Source: Ruminococcus sp. (lineage in GTDB: Bacteria; Bacillota; Clostridia; Oscillospirales; Ruminococcaceae). From it: 64,000 nucleotides of DNA. The translations under genes were made by a program, and so were the position numbers. The stretch is taken from the NCBI GenBank assembly GCA_017475555.1, contig JAFVFL010000028.1, positions 22,311-86,310 on the forward strand, read 5' to 3'. Positions 1 through 8,085 of the stretch are shown piece after piece (within the stretch, counting starts at the first letter, position 1; each line of letters starts with the position of its first letter). The notes below the pieces were generated by a model. The model searched no databases and had not been told where the DNA came from. It saw only the letters and a list, made by a program, of their open reading frames with translations.

Positions 1-435
1 TGCCTTGTGGATATCCAGATAAATGCACATATCCCGGAGGAGTACATATCCAGCATGAATCAGCGGCTTGAGATATACCGCAGGATAATGGGCGTTGTGA
101 CCGAGACTGACAGGCTCGACCTGACAGACGAGCTTATCGACCGCTACGGCGACCCACCGAAGGAGGTAGTCGGGCTTATAAGCGTCTCTCAGCTCAGGAA
201 CAGGGCTGCACGGCTCGGAATTACCGAAATATCGCAGAAAAACGGTATGATGTACTTCTACACCCCGTACCTCAGCTTAGAGCAGACGACCGCACTCTCC
301 TCGACGTTCAAGGGGAGAATGACCTTCAACGGCTCAGGCAAGTCCTACGCTGCGGTAAAGCTTGTTCAGGGCTCCGACCCGTTCAGGGTAATGCGGGCTG
401 CGATAGATGTAATGGAGGAAGCGGCAAAAAAATAA
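1..435 (+). CDS. mfd: Transcription-repair coupling factor Mfd, C-terminal fragment
   Basis: The reading frame is open from base 1, so the gene begins before the window; 144 codons and a TAA stop remain. The visible part matches the C-terminal (TRCF) domain of Mfd: a VDIQINAHIPEEYI stretch, then YRRI and ELIDRYGDPPKEV. Mfd is an ATP-driven DNA translocase that removes RNA polymerase stalled at lesions and recruits UvrA; the C-terminal domain regulates UvrA binding. The helicase and polymerase-interaction domains lie outside the window. No clear terminator follows the stop; the next promoter begins about 130 bases downstream. Family call is firm, start unseen. Confidence 0.93.
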   Translation, partial: CLVDIQINAHIPEEYISSMNQRLEIYRRIMGVVTETDRLDLTDELIDRYGDPPKEVVGLISVSQLRNRAARLGITEISQKNGMMYFYTPYLSLEQTTALSSTFKGRMTFNGSGKSYAAVKLVQGSDPFRVMRAAIDVMEEAAKK

Positions 436-562
436 AAAAATGGAAGCCTGTGCATGAATAATTTTTATTATACTGCATAACATAAGGTGTAAACCGGCTT
501 AAAAGCGGCAAAATGGTGTTAATGTGCATAAAAATGTTGTCCAACTTTGTGCAATTCGACGC

Positions 563-591
563 TTTACTTTGCTGTTTATTTGTGATACAAT
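563..591 (+). promoter_or_regulatory. Sigma-A-type promoter for the secreted protein gene
   Basis: TTTACT and TACAAT separated by 17 bases, about 100 bases before the start codon at 692. The rest of the 436-691 gap holds no convincing gene. Confidence 0.6.
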
Positions 592-691
592 GTGTTTATA
601 AAGCCTTAGGTACGCAAAAAGCTACGTTCTCTCGGAAATGCGTACACTCTGAAAGGCGATATAATCAAAATCTGAAAAGGAGTTTTTGGAA

Positions 692-1516
692 ATGAAGATG
701 AAGAATATCCTGGCAGCAGTTGCTGCTTCAGCAGTATCTCTTACAGCTCTGGCTTCTGTAAGTGCAAGTGCTGCTGAGAAGACTATCGCTTACAATGGTG
801 CTTCCGCTGGTGCTTACAAGGTTGAGGGCACAGACCTCCGTGTAAACATCTTCAACGAGTGGGGCAATGAGATCAGAGACATCGACAACAAGGTAGATGT
901 AAGCGAGTATATCAACGTAAACTTCACAGTTTCTGGTCTTAACGGTCAGACTACTAACAAGAACACAGACGGCACAGACGCTGATTCCTACTATGCTTGG
1001 CTCGGCGGTGCTGTAGGTGCTGACGGCGGTATGCACGACGTTGATACAGTCGTTGCTAACGGCGGTACAAAGGTAGATATCACAGGCGACGGTTCCTACG
1101 ACGTTAAGTACCCTGTAGCTGAGCCTGCTGACGCTATCCTCTGCCTCTACCTCCAGACAAACATCAACGTTTACAACCGTGAGGGCTTTGCTAATGATGA
1201 CCCGTCAACAACTGGTATCAACATCGTTGTAAACTCTATCACAACTGTAGAGCCTGAGGATCCTGAGGAGACAACAACTGCTGCTCCTGAGGAGACAACA
1301 ACTGCTGCTGCTGGTGAGACTACAACAGCTGCTGCTGGTGAGTCCACAACAAAGGCTGCTGACTCCAAGACAACAACAGCTAAGGCTGACGGCACAACTA
1401 CAACTGCTAAGGCTGCTGAGGCTGCTGCTGCTACAGGTGATGCTGGCGTAGGCATTGCTCTTGCTGCATTCGGTGTAGCTGCTGGTGCTGCATTCGTTCT
1501 CAGAAAGAAGGACTGA
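692..1516 (+). CDS. Secreted, C-terminally anchored Thr/Ala-rich protein, unknown function
   Basis: ATG at 692 is chosen because AAAAGGAG at 675-682 sits at good spacing; an in-frame TTG at 686 is too close. The product (274 aa) has a signal peptide ending near ASASAAEK, a domain of about 150 residues rich in Asp, Gly and Val, a Thr/Ala linker with repeated ETTTAAAG-like units, and a C-terminal TGD motif followed by a hydrophobic segment and RKKD. That tail resembles a cell-wall sorting signal or a simple membrane anchor; there is no standard LPxTG. Codon use is biased (GCT, ACA, GGT), which suggests high expression. I do not recognise the central domain. Confidence 0.8.
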   Translation: MKMKNILAAVAASAVSLTALASVSASAAEKTIAYNGASAGAYKVEGTDLRVNIFNEWGNEIRDIDNKVDVSEYINVNFTVSGLNGQTTNKNTDGTDADSYYAWLGGAVGADGGMHDVDTVVANGGTKVDITGDGSYDVKYPVAEPADAILCLYLQTNINVYNREGFANDDPSTTGINIVVNSITTVEPEDPEETTTAAPEETTTAAAGETTTAAAGESTTKAADSKTTTAKADGTTTTAKAAEAAAATGDAGVGIALAAFGVAAGAAFVLRKKD

Positions 1517-1558
1517 TTTAAGGGGTAATTCCTGAGATCAGCTTGAAAAGCAAAACAG

Positions 1559-1582
1559 ATGCCCTCTGCTCGCAGGGGGCAT
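1559..1582 (+). terminator. Hairpin terminator after the secreted protein gene
   Basis: An 11-bp stem with one G-T pair (ATGCCCTCTGC / GCAGGGGGCAT), followed by a T-rich but interrupted tail. Confidence 0.6.
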
Positions 1583-1602
1583 TTCTGGTATTTCTGCATT
1601 TC

Positions 1603-1620
1603 TGATAGTATATACTATCA
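1603..1620. promoter_or_regulatory. Perfect 18-bp palindrome, possible operator
   Basis: TGATAGTATATACTATCA is perfectly self-complementary and lies 57 bases before the lipoprotein start. It contains TATACT, which could double as a -10 box, so a dimeric repressor could block initiation here. The regulator is not identified. Confidence 0.5.
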
Positions 1621-1677
1621 CAATTACGGTACACTTCCGAATATCGGACAAATATCATATTTTAAAGGAGAATCATT

Positions 1678-2619
1678 ATGGATATGAAAAAACTCATCGC
1701 CGGTATCGCCGCTTTAGCTCTTGCTTCGGCTATGACCGGCTGCGGAAGCAGCGAAAGCTCATCTTCCTCAGAGTCAGAGGCTCCCACAGAGGCTGCAACT
1801 GAGGAGGCTACCGAGGAGGCAACAGAGGCTCCTACCGAGGAGGAGACAGAGCCTGAGCCTGAGCCGTCACACCCGGTAGAGGCTTCTGACCCGAATACAG
1901 TCGATTTCAGCGACGGTAATTTCAGCTTCGCTTCGCCTAAGACCGAGGACGCTGACTCCGCACAGGGCACTGTCGAGATAGTTGAGGTCGAGGGCAATCC
2001 CATGCTCCGCTTCACCGACGACGGCAGCAACTTCGCTAACGGCACGGTTCAGAAGATACAGATAGACGCTGCACAGCTCCTCGCTCCTGAGGATCTGGCT
2101 AAGGTACGCTCCATAGAGCTTGACATCTACGCAGACGCTACCTCTGATGCCTTCGAGGGCAATCAGGTACCCGGCTGGCTCGGCGGCGGCGGCGGTGCTA
2201 ACGTTGCAGGCGACAAGTGGTATGACTTCGGCGAGTGGAGCGGAGGAGAGTACAACTTCGAGATGTCCGGTGCAGCACACGCAGAGTTCAAGTTCCTTCT
2301 TGCTGCCGGTGGACAGTGCTGGGACGAGACAATGACTGAGGCTACCTTCCTCGTGATGAGGTGGGGTGCTCAGAATGAGGGAAATCTCTACATAGACAAT
2401 ATCGTATTCTACGATGAGGACGGCAATTCTCTCCCGCTCACTCTCTCAGGTGCAGAGGGTGCAGAGGTAACTGACGAGGACGCTGGTGACGCTGAGCAGG
2501 CTGAGGATACAGCTGAGGAGCCGGCTGAGGATACTGCGGCTGAGGGTGAAGAGGCAGCTGAGGAGACTGCTGAGGACACAACTGAGGCTGAGACAGAGTC
2601 AGAAGAGACTGCTGAATAA
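1678..2619 (+). CDS. Acidic secreted lipoprotein, unknown function
   Basis: The 313-aa product starts at ATG 1678 behind AAAGGAG (1664-1670). The signal peptide ends in a lipobox (AMTGC), so Cys21 should be lipidated. A Glu/Thr linker of about 40 residues leads to a domain of about 190 residues that has the look of a beta-sandwich carbohydrate-binding module (Gly- and aromatic-rich, FEGNQVPGWLGGGGG), then a very acidic tail built from EE/AED units to the C-terminus. It would sit on the outer face of the membrane. A ligand cannot be named. The lipase gene follows 5 bases after its stop, so the two are probably co-translated. Confidence 0.78.
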   Translation: MDMKKLIAGIAALALASAMTGCGSSESSSSSESEAPTEAATEEATEEATEAPTEEETEPEPEPSHPVEASDPNTVDFSDGNFSFASPKTEDADSAQGTVEIVEVEGNPMLRFTDDGSNFANGTVQKIQIDAAQLLAPEDLAKVRSIELDIYADATSDAFEGNQVPGWLGGGGGANVAGDKWYDFGEWSGGEYNFEMSGAAHAEFKFLLAAGGQCWDETMTEATFLVMRWGAQNEGNLYIDNIVFYDEDGNSLPLTLSGAEGAEVTDEDAGDAEQAEDTAEEPAEDTAAEGEEAAEETAEDTTEAETESEETAE

Positions 2620-2624
2620 GATCA

Positions 2625-3530
2625 ATGACAGGTGGGATCGGTCTTGTTCTGAGCGGCGGAGGTGCAAAGGGCGGCTATGAAGCCGGGGTGTACAAGGCAC
2701 TGGAGGAAATGGGCATCACAGCGAGCCTGACAGCCTTTTCGGGTACATCGGTCGGTGCTCTGAATGCCGTGCTTTTCGACTGCATGGGTGCGGCGGCTGC
2801 GGATATATGGCAGTCGCTCAGGATAACGGATATGATGGCTCCGGATATTTCAAGGATAGCGAGAACGCTGAAAAGCCTTGTATCAGATGAGCCGTCGCAG
2901 ACCGACCCCTCTGAGGTGAAGCTGACCGACCCGAACGCCGTGATAAAGTACCTGACGCTCGATTCTGCAACGCTGTACTCCGACGGGCTGCCGTTCTCGC
3001 AGGAGCGTATATCCGGGCTTATCGACAGATATGTGGATTTCGGACAGCTCAGCCGGAAGATATTCGTCACCTGTGTACGCAGGCACGGCGGAGTTTACGC
3101 AGGAATGACGTCGGAGACCTTCCGGCTCAACAGCGTGCTGTATGACAATGAACAGAAAAAGCAGATGGTGCTTGCTTCTGCGGCACTGCCGGGAGTGTAC
3201 TGCGGTGCGGACGGAGTTAAGATAAAGGGCATGGAGGACAGCTTCTTTGACGGCGGCTGGGGCAGCAAGGGCGAGAATACGCCGATATCCCCGCTTTATA
3301 CAAGGGGCTTCAGGAGGATCATCGCCGTACATCTCCGGCACGACCCTGACCTGAGCGTGCAGAGTGCTTATCCCGATGCGGAGATAATAAATATTATCCC
3401 CTCGGCTGCACTTGGCGGACTGCTGACAGGTACGCTGAACCTCACGCCGGATAAGGTTCGCCGGGATATCGAAAGGGGCTACAGGGATACACTCGCACTC
3501 GAGTTTGAACTGCTGTCCATGATAAAATGA
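2625..3530 (+). CDS. Patatin-like phospholipase family protein
   Basis: The 301-aa product shows the full patatin signature: oxyanion-hole GGGAKGG near residue 11, nucleophile motif GTSVG near residue 40, and the dyad Asp in FFDGG near residue 206. Such enzymes hydrolyse acyl chains from lipids with a Ser-Asp dyad. No signal peptide is present, so it is probably cytoplasmic or peripheral to the membrane. The ATG lies 5 bases after the lipoprotein stop with no strong ribosome binding site of its own, which points to translational coupling. A bidirectional terminator follows directly. Substrate unknown. Confidence 0.88.
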   Translation: MTGGIGLVLSGGGAKGGYEAGVYKALEEMGITASLTAFSGTSVGALNAVLFDCMGAAAADIWQSLRITDMMAPDISRIARTLKSLVSDEPSQTDPSEVKLTDPNAVIKYLTLDSATLYSDGLPFSQERISGLIDRYVDFGQLSRKIFVTCVRRHGGVYAGMTSETFRLNSVLYDNEQKKQMVLASAALPGVYCGADGVKIKGMEDSFFDGGWGSKGENTPISPLYTRGFRRIIAVHLRHDPDLSVQSAYPDAEIINIIPSAALGGLLTGTLNLTPDKVRRDIERGYRDTLALEFELLSMIK

Positions 3531-3535
3531 AAAAT

Positions 3536-3568
3536 GCTCTTCAGGGTGACAGCCCTGAAGAGCTTTTT
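3536..3568. terminator. Bidirectional terminator between converging lipase and purF
   Basis: Perfect 11-bp stem GCTCTTCAGGG / CCCTGAAGAGC with a 6-base loop, T5 on the plus side and A4 on the other, between two converging genes. Confidence 0.85.
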
Positions 3569-3573
3569 GCTGC

Positions 3574-5010
3574 TCATCTGTGTATTTTTTCGTCAAATTT
3601 GTTCTTTCCGCCGGCTTTTGAGACATCTACCGGGTATCTGCCGGTGAAGCAGCCGTCACAGAATGCACCGTCCTCTCTGCCGCACAGCCTTCCGAGGGCA
3701 TTTATCGGCAGGTATGCAAGCGAATCTGCACCGATATACTCCGCTATCTGTGCGGTATCCGCCATTTTTGCGGCAATAAGATTGTCCTCCGAGTCGATAT
3801 CTGTTCCGAAGTGGCACGAATGCAGGAAGGGCGGTGATGATATGCGGACATGGACTTCCCTTGCACCGGCTTCCCTGAGGAGCCCGACTATCCTCGCACT
3901 CGTCGTTCCCCGGACGATAGAGTCGTCTATCATGATGACCCTCTTTCCGGCAACAGTCTCCTTCACAGCGTTCAGCTTTATCCGGACTGCCGTCTCACGC
4001 TGGTTCTGGCTCGGCTGGATAAAGCTCCTGCCGATGTATTTGTTTTTGATAAACCCTATTCCGTAGGGTATCCCGCTTTTTATGGAGTAGCCCAGTGCCG
4101 CATCAAGCCCGGAATCCGGCACTCCCGTCACTATATCCGCCCTGACCGGGGAATACTCCGCAAGCAGCTCGCCTGCCCGCATTCTGGCATGGTGTACCGA
4201 TACTCCCTCAATGACGGAGTCCGGGCGTGCGAAGTAGATGTATTCAAACACGCATATCCGGCTTTTCTCCTGTCCGCTGCGGCAGTTGGTCTTTATCGAC
4301 CGCAGCCCCTCAGAGCTTATGACCACGACCTCGCCGGGCAGAACGTCCCTGAGATACGCCGCACCCACAGTTTCAAGGGCACACGACTCGGAGGCTGCGA
4401 CATACGCATTATCCGGCGTAATGCCGATACACAGCGGTCTGAAGCCGTCCGGGTCACGGAACGCTATCAGCTTTGTAGCCGTCATGAGTATACATGAATA
4501 TGCTCCCGAAAGCCCCGGCATTGCCCGGCATACAGCCTCCTCGGTCGAGCTGCACGACAGCCGCTCACGGACTATGGCATACGCTATCGCCTCCGTGTCG
4601 GACGTACCGTGAAATATCGCCCCGGAAAGCTCCGCATTCCGACGCAGCTCAAGTGCATTCACGAGATTTCCGTTGTGGACGAGAGCCATGTTGCCCTTGA
4701 CGTGCTGAATGACGAGCGGCTGGATATTGTTCGGGTCTTTTCCGCCGCAGGTGGAGTACCTTACATGACCGACCGCCATAGTTCCCCTGCCGAGAGCCTC
4801 AAGCCTGTCCCGGTCAAAGACGTCCGACACCAGCCCGTCACCCTTGCGGCACGATATCACTCCGTCGTCGCACACCGCAATACCGCAGCTCTCCTGTCCT
4901 CTGTGCTGCAATGCGTACAGCCCGAAATATACCGACGAAGCCGGGTGCATATCCGTTTTGTTCTCAAATATGCCGAAAACTCCGCATTCCTCATGTACAG
5001 AATCAAACAT
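3574..5010 (-). CDS. purF: Amidophosphoribosyltransferase (glutamine PRPP amidotransferase)
   Basis: The 478-aa enzyme makes phosphoribosylamine from PRPP and glutamine, the first step of purine synthesis. An 8-residue propeptide (MFDSVHEE) precedes Cys9, the expected N-terminal nucleophile after processing (CGVFGIF). The PRPP loop is VIMIDDSIVRGTTSARIV. Four cysteines at the positions expected for the Fe-S cluster of Bacillus-type PurF are visible (RICVFEY, LHSCHFG and the pair in FCDGC). It is the last gene of a three-gene unit after the glutamine-synthetase-like and ANTAR genes; the gap to the ANTAR stop is 9 bases and contains GGAG. A purF under an ANTAR regulator links purine synthesis to glutamine status (inference). 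Confidence 0.97.
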   Translation of the reverse strand: MFDSVHEECGVFGIFENKTDMHPASSVYFGLYALQHRGQESCGIAVCDDGVISCRKGDGLVSDVFDRDRLEALGRGTMAVGHVRYSTCGGKDPNNIQPLVIQHVKGNMALVHNGNLVNALELRRNAELSGAIFHGTSDTEAIAYAIVRERLSCSSTEEAVCRAMPGLSGAYSCILMTATKLIAFRDPDGFRPLCIGITPDNAYVAASESCALETVGAAYLRDVLPGEVVVISSEGLRSIKTNCRSGQEKSRICVFEYIYFARPDSVIEGVSVHHARMRAGELLAEYSPVRADIVTGVPDSGLDAALGYSIKSGIPYGIGFIKNKYIGRSFIQPSQNQRETAVRIKLNAVKETVAGKRVIMIDDSIVRGTTSARIVGLLREAGAREVHVRISSPPFLHSCHFGTDIDSEDNLIAAKMADTAQIAEYIGADSLAYLPINALGRLCGREDGAFCDGCFTGRYPVDVSKAGGKNKFDEKIHR

Positions 5011-5019
5011 AGCTCTCTC

Positions 5020-5601
5020 CTACATATACTGTTCTTCTATCTTCTCGATTATCTCAGCCGCTGCCGCAGCCTTTTTCTTCCGGTTTTTCATAGCGTACTG
5101 CTCGATGTAGGAATGAGCCTCATCCTCGGTCATTTCCCGGTACTGCATGAGCCGGAATTTCGCCCGGTCTATGGTCTGTATCTCGTTTATCCTCGCTTCG
5201 AGCCGGAGAGTTTCGCTGTACAGCTCCCACGACCGCCGGACTGCTGAATCCACCGCCCTGAGCAGCTGATAGAGCGACTGCCTGCTGAACGGACGGGGAA
5301 CGACTACCACGCCGCAGCTCTCCGCACGCTCCGTCATCTGCTCCGCCTGCTCAGCCCTGACTATAGCTACACAGCAGGCAGGAGTATTCTCCGAGATGAA
5401 TTGTGCAAGCTCAAAGCCGCTCTCGTCCGACAGCGGAAGGTGCAGCACTATCAGCTCCCATGCCGTATCAGCCCCGATTATCGTCCTTGCGTGAGCTGCC
5501 GACTCCGCAAGCCTTATACTACAGCCGAACGACTCCTTTATGAAGCTGCTGAGAGAAAGCGATGCAGACCTGTTATCCGATACCAAAAGTACCTTTTCCA
5601 A
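5020..5601 (-). CDS. ANTAR-domain response regulator with degenerate receiver
   Basis: The product (193 aa) has an N-terminal receiver-like domain (1-115), a short helical linker and a C-terminal ANTAR domain (about 125-185, with KFRLMQYREMTEDEAHSYIE and a basic KNRKKK patch). ANTAR proteins bind paired RNA hairpins in leaders and prevent terminators from forming. The phosphoacceptor position holds His54 (IVLHLP) instead of Asp, and the usual Lys-Pro-Phe is Arg-Pro-Phe, so activation by phosphorylation is unlikely. It lies 12 bases after the glutamine-synthetase-like gene, which has a terminator in its leader: a plausible target of this protein. Start ATG is preceded by GGAGG at good spacing. 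Confidence 0.9.
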   Translation of the reverse strand: MEKVLLVSDNRSASLSLSSFIKESFGCSIRLAESAAHARTIIGADTAWELIVLHLPLSDESGFELAQFISENTPACCVAIVRAEQAEQMTERAESCGVVVVPRPFSRQSLYQLLRAVDSAVRRSWELYSETLRLEARINEIQTIDRAKFRLMQYREMTEDEAHSYIEQYAMKNRKKKAAAAAEIIEKIEEQYM

Positions 5602-5613
5602 ATCCGACCTCCG

Positions 5614-6918
5614 TTATAGACTGTAAAAAAATTTTCTTTCTTCAAATGTTTCCTTGTCACGTGCTGAAACGTATTCCTCCCACTCGCCGAGCCTTGTGCC
5701 GGTCATTTTTTCAAGAACATTATCCGGCATATGCTCCCTGAGGAAATCAGAATCCGCCGCAAGCTGTGCAGCCTCCCTGAGATTTGACGGCAGCAGCTTA
5801 TAGCCTGTATTTTCCGGCGAGTATTCCTCCGGCAGCTTCAGCCCCTTTTCAATGCCGTCAAGTGCAGCGTATATCATAAGCCCGAACACAAGATACGGGT
5901 CGCATACGCAGTCCGGAGCACGCAGTATCATCGGTGAGTCCGCATTGCCTGACGGGTCAAGGCACAGCCTCAGCAGCTGCCCCTCCTCAGCCGATGACCA
6001 CGCAACATACCGTGGAGCTGTGAACTCTCCGAGCCGGCTGTAGGAGTTGACTATGGAGTTGGTGAACATGGTAAATTCACGGATATGCTCCATTATACCG
6101 GCAGCCGCTGCCTCCTCGTCAGATGAGCTGTCCGCCGCAGATACTCCGTCTCCGAAGAACTCGCTGTCACGGAAAAGGCTCATGCTGATGTGCATACCGT
6201 TTCCGCAGTCATCACGCAGGGGCTTAGGCATAAACGAAGCGTGAACACCGTGATTTTCCGCAACCGATTTCACCGCACTCTTGAAGCTGAGGAACGTGTC
6301 AGCAGCTTTGAGTGCAGATGACGCATTGAAATCTATCTCATGCTGTCCGCAGCCGCTCTTGTGGCGTGAGGAGACAGGGTGTATGCCCATCTGCTCAAGA
6401 GTAAGGCACACATCACGCCGGAAATTCTCACCCTTGTCGTCCGGTGCGATGTCGCAGTAGCCTGCGTAGTCATGCGGAGTTTTGGTCGGGAGCCCGTTTA
6501 TATCCTGCCGGAAGAGCGTAAATTCGCATGACGTACCGAAGCGGAAGCAGTACCCCTTTTTCACGGCTGCCTTCATTGCTTTTTTGAGGAAATACCGGCT
6601 GTCGCCCTCGAACGGAGTTCCGTCGGCATAGCGTATATAGCAGAACATACGGATAACTCTGCCGTGCTGCGGTCTCCACGGTAGGATAGTCATAGCCGAG
6701 GCGTCCGGGAAGAGGTAGATATCTCTTCTTCCGGCGACAGAGAAGCCTGCGATCTTCTTTGAGGATATGCGGATACCGTGTGCAAAGACTGCTGCCATTT
6801 CCGATGACAGCACGGAGATGTTCTTCATTTTTCCGTTGAGATCGCAGAACGTCAGCTTGACGAACTTCACGTCGTTGTCGTCGATATACTGCAATATCTC
6901 GCTTTCTGTGTAGATCAT
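5614..6918 (-). CDS. Glutamine synthetase-like protein, probably catalytically inactive
   Basis: A 434-aa protein of the GlnA type I fold, recognisable along its whole length (LPWRPQHGRV, GYCDIAPDDKGEN, ASFMPKPL, GMHISMSLF, PYLVFGLMIYAALDGIE). Several active-site residues are replaced. The first Glu of the usual E-C-E-F motif is Ser130. The H-H-E motif is Arg185-His186-Lys187. The N-R-S segment before the catalytic arginine region is Glu-Glu-Gly (311-313). The Glu of R-x-E-L-R is Ile331. Glu132, Glu194 and His243 remain. Loss of at least three metal ligands argues against synthetase activity. It heads an operon with an ANTAR regulator and purF, so a role as a glutamine or nitrogen sensor is more likely (inference). 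GAGAGG precedes the ATG. Confidence 0.88.
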   Translation of the reverse strand: MIYTESEILQYIDDNDVKFVKLTFCDLNGKMKNISVLSSEMAAVFAHGIRISSKKIAGFSVAGRRDIYLFPDASAMTILPWRPQHGRVIRMFCYIRYADGTPFEGDSRYFLKKAMKAAVKKGYCFRFGTSCEFTLFRQDINGLPTKTPHDYAGYCDIAPDDKGENFRRDVCLTLEQMGIHPVSSRHKSGCGQHEIDFNASSALKAADTFLSFKSAVKSVAENHGVHASFMPKPLRDDCGNGMHISMSLFRDSEFFGDGVSAADSSSDEEAAAAGIMEHIREFTMFTNSIVNSYSRLGEFTAPRYVAWSSAEEGQLLRLCLDPSGNADSPMILRAPDCVCDPYLVFGLMIYAALDGIEKGLKLPEEYSPENTGYKLLPSNLREAAQLAADSDFLREHMPDNVLEKMTGTRLGEWEEYVSARDKETFEERKFFYSL

Positions 6919-6948
6919 GAAAATTCCTCTCTTTTCTTGTTATTTTGC

Positions 6949-6999
6949 AAAAAAAGGACGCTCATGAGGGTATACCTCCCCTCACGAACATCCTTGTCC
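6949..6999 (-). promoter_or_regulatory. Leader attenuator: intrinsic terminator overlapping a possible antiterminator hairpin
   Basis: Read on the minus strand, GGATG and CGTGAGGG pair with CCCTCATG and CGTCC (6956-6993), directly followed by T7 (6949-6955): a strong intrinsic terminator between the promoter and the start codon. The RNA just 5' of it can instead form GGAC/GTTC with a hexanucleotide loop AAGGAT (6986-6999), which takes up the terminator's lower left arm. That loop has A at position 1 and G at position 4, the pattern known for ANTAR targets. I did not find a clear second hexaloop hairpin. Confidence 0.7.
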
Positions 7000-7006
7000 T
7001 GAATAC

Positions 7007-7035
7007 ATTGTAGCACATTATTTATTGTTTGTCAA
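7007..7035 (-). promoter_or_regulatory. Promoter of the GS-like/ANTAR/purF operon
   Basis: Minus strand TTGACA, 17-base spacer, TACAAT; predicted start near 7000, directly before the leader terminator. Confidence 0.85.
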
Positions 7036-7097
7036 CTGATACGCAAAAATATTCTCAGCCTCCTGCGGTCTGTGAGGACGGGATACAGTGTATGAGG

Positions 7098-7865
7098 TCA
7101 CGACCGTTCGATACCGAGGGTAAGCTCCCTTATGACCTCTCCGGCGATGAGAAGACCGGCAACGGCGGGCACAAATGCCGTGCTTCCGGGGATATCCCTG
7201 CGTTCGGTGCATTTATGCTTAGTGTCCGGCGGACAGATACAGTGTGTACGGCAGCTTATCGACATATCCTCCACGGGTCTTATCGGCTGCTCATCGGAGA
7301 ACACGACCTTGAGGCTTTTAACGCCTCTTTTCCGCATTTCGTGCCGCATTACCCGTGCGAGCGGACAGACGCTCGTCTCGTAGATATCCGCTATCCTCAT
7401 ACGCCCCGGGTCGAGCTTATTTCCCGCACCCATAGCACTTATTATGGGGATATCCATAGCCTTAGCCCGCATTATCAGCTCTATTTTCGCCGAGACTGTG
7501 TCCACAGCGTCAATGATATAATCGTACTCACTGAACGGAAAATCGTCAGCATTTTCGGGCAGAAAGAAGCATTTATGCAGGCGGATATCCGCATCGGGGT
7601 TGATGTCGAGCATACGCTCCCTCATCACCTCCGCCTTGTACCGACCGACGGTCTTTCTTGTGGCAAGGATCTGGCGGTTGAGGTTGGTAAGGCAGACCTT
7701 ATCATCATCAACGAGGTCAAAGCGTGTTATACCGCTGCGGACGAGAGCCTCGCACACATATCCGCCGACGCCGCCGATACCGAATACAGCGATTCTTTTA
7801 TCTGCGATATGCTCCATTGCCTTTTTGCCGAGCAGGAGCTGAGTTCTTGAAAACTGATTGAGCAT
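7098..7865 (-). CDS. tcdA: tRNA threonylcarbamoyladenosine dehydratase (ThiF/E1-like)
   Basis: The 255-aa E1-like enzyme is predicted to cyclise t6A37 of ANN-decoding tRNAs, using ATP. The nucleotide-binding motif GIGGVGGYVCEAL lies near residues 29-41, followed by DLVDDDKVCLTNLNRQ with the conserved Asp-x-x-N-x-x-R-Q pattern. A later cluster of cysteines (CRTHCICPPDTKHKC) fits the TcdA/CsdL subgroup rather than MoeB or ThiF. It lacks rhodanese or ubiquitin-like partners nearby and is transcribed alone from its own promoter. Start ATG is preceded by AAGGAGG. Confidence 0.9.
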   Translation of the reverse strand: MLNQFSRTQLLLGKKAMEHIADKRIAVFGIGGVGGYVCEALVRSGITRFDLVDDDKVCLTNLNRQILATRKTVGRYKAEVMRERMLDINPDADIRLHKCFFLPENADDFPFSEYDYIIDAVDTVSAKIELIMRAKAMDIPIISAMGAGNKLDPGRMRIADIYETSVCPLARVMRHEMRKRGVKSLKVVFSDEQPIRPVEDMSISCRTHCICPPDTKHKCTERRDIPGSTAFVPAVAGLLIAGEVIRELTLGIERS

Positions 7866-7928
7866 TTTTCCTCCTTATTTTCCGCACCGTTCGTTATTCC
7901 GGGGCAGCTATGGTCACTTACAAATGAA

Positions 7929-7957
7929 ATTATAGCACATCTGTAATGCAAAGTCAA
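7929..7957 (-). promoter_or_regulatory. Promoter of tcdA
   Basis: Minus strand TTGACT, 17 bases, TATAAT, about 60 bases upstream of the ATG. Confidence 0.85.
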
Positions 7958-8052
7958 CAGCGTTCAGCGGTATGCTGCCGGGGATATCCTTTCACGGACA
8001 GAGCACAGATATGCCGGAAACAGGCTCATAGAGCCGCTTTTCAACAAACTTA

Positions 8053-8079
8053 GAGGAGACACCGCAGCGGTATCTCCTC
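8053..8079 (-). terminator. Hairpin terminator after the Big_2 membrane protein
   Basis: GAGGAGA and TCTCCTC arms with an inner ACCGC/GCGGT stem (one wobble), 6 bases beyond the stop. Its minus-side T tract is weak (TAAGTTT); the plus side has T4. Confidence 0.65.
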
Positions 8080-8085
8080 TTTTCG

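Noticed and set aside
513..695. 60-codon frame before the secreted protein gene
   Set aside because: It spans the promoter and ribosome binding site of the next gene and has no site or protein character of its own.
2883..3626. 247-codon minus-strand frame opposite the patatin gene
   Set aside because: Antisense shadow of a gene with clear catalytic motifs; no ribosome binding site.
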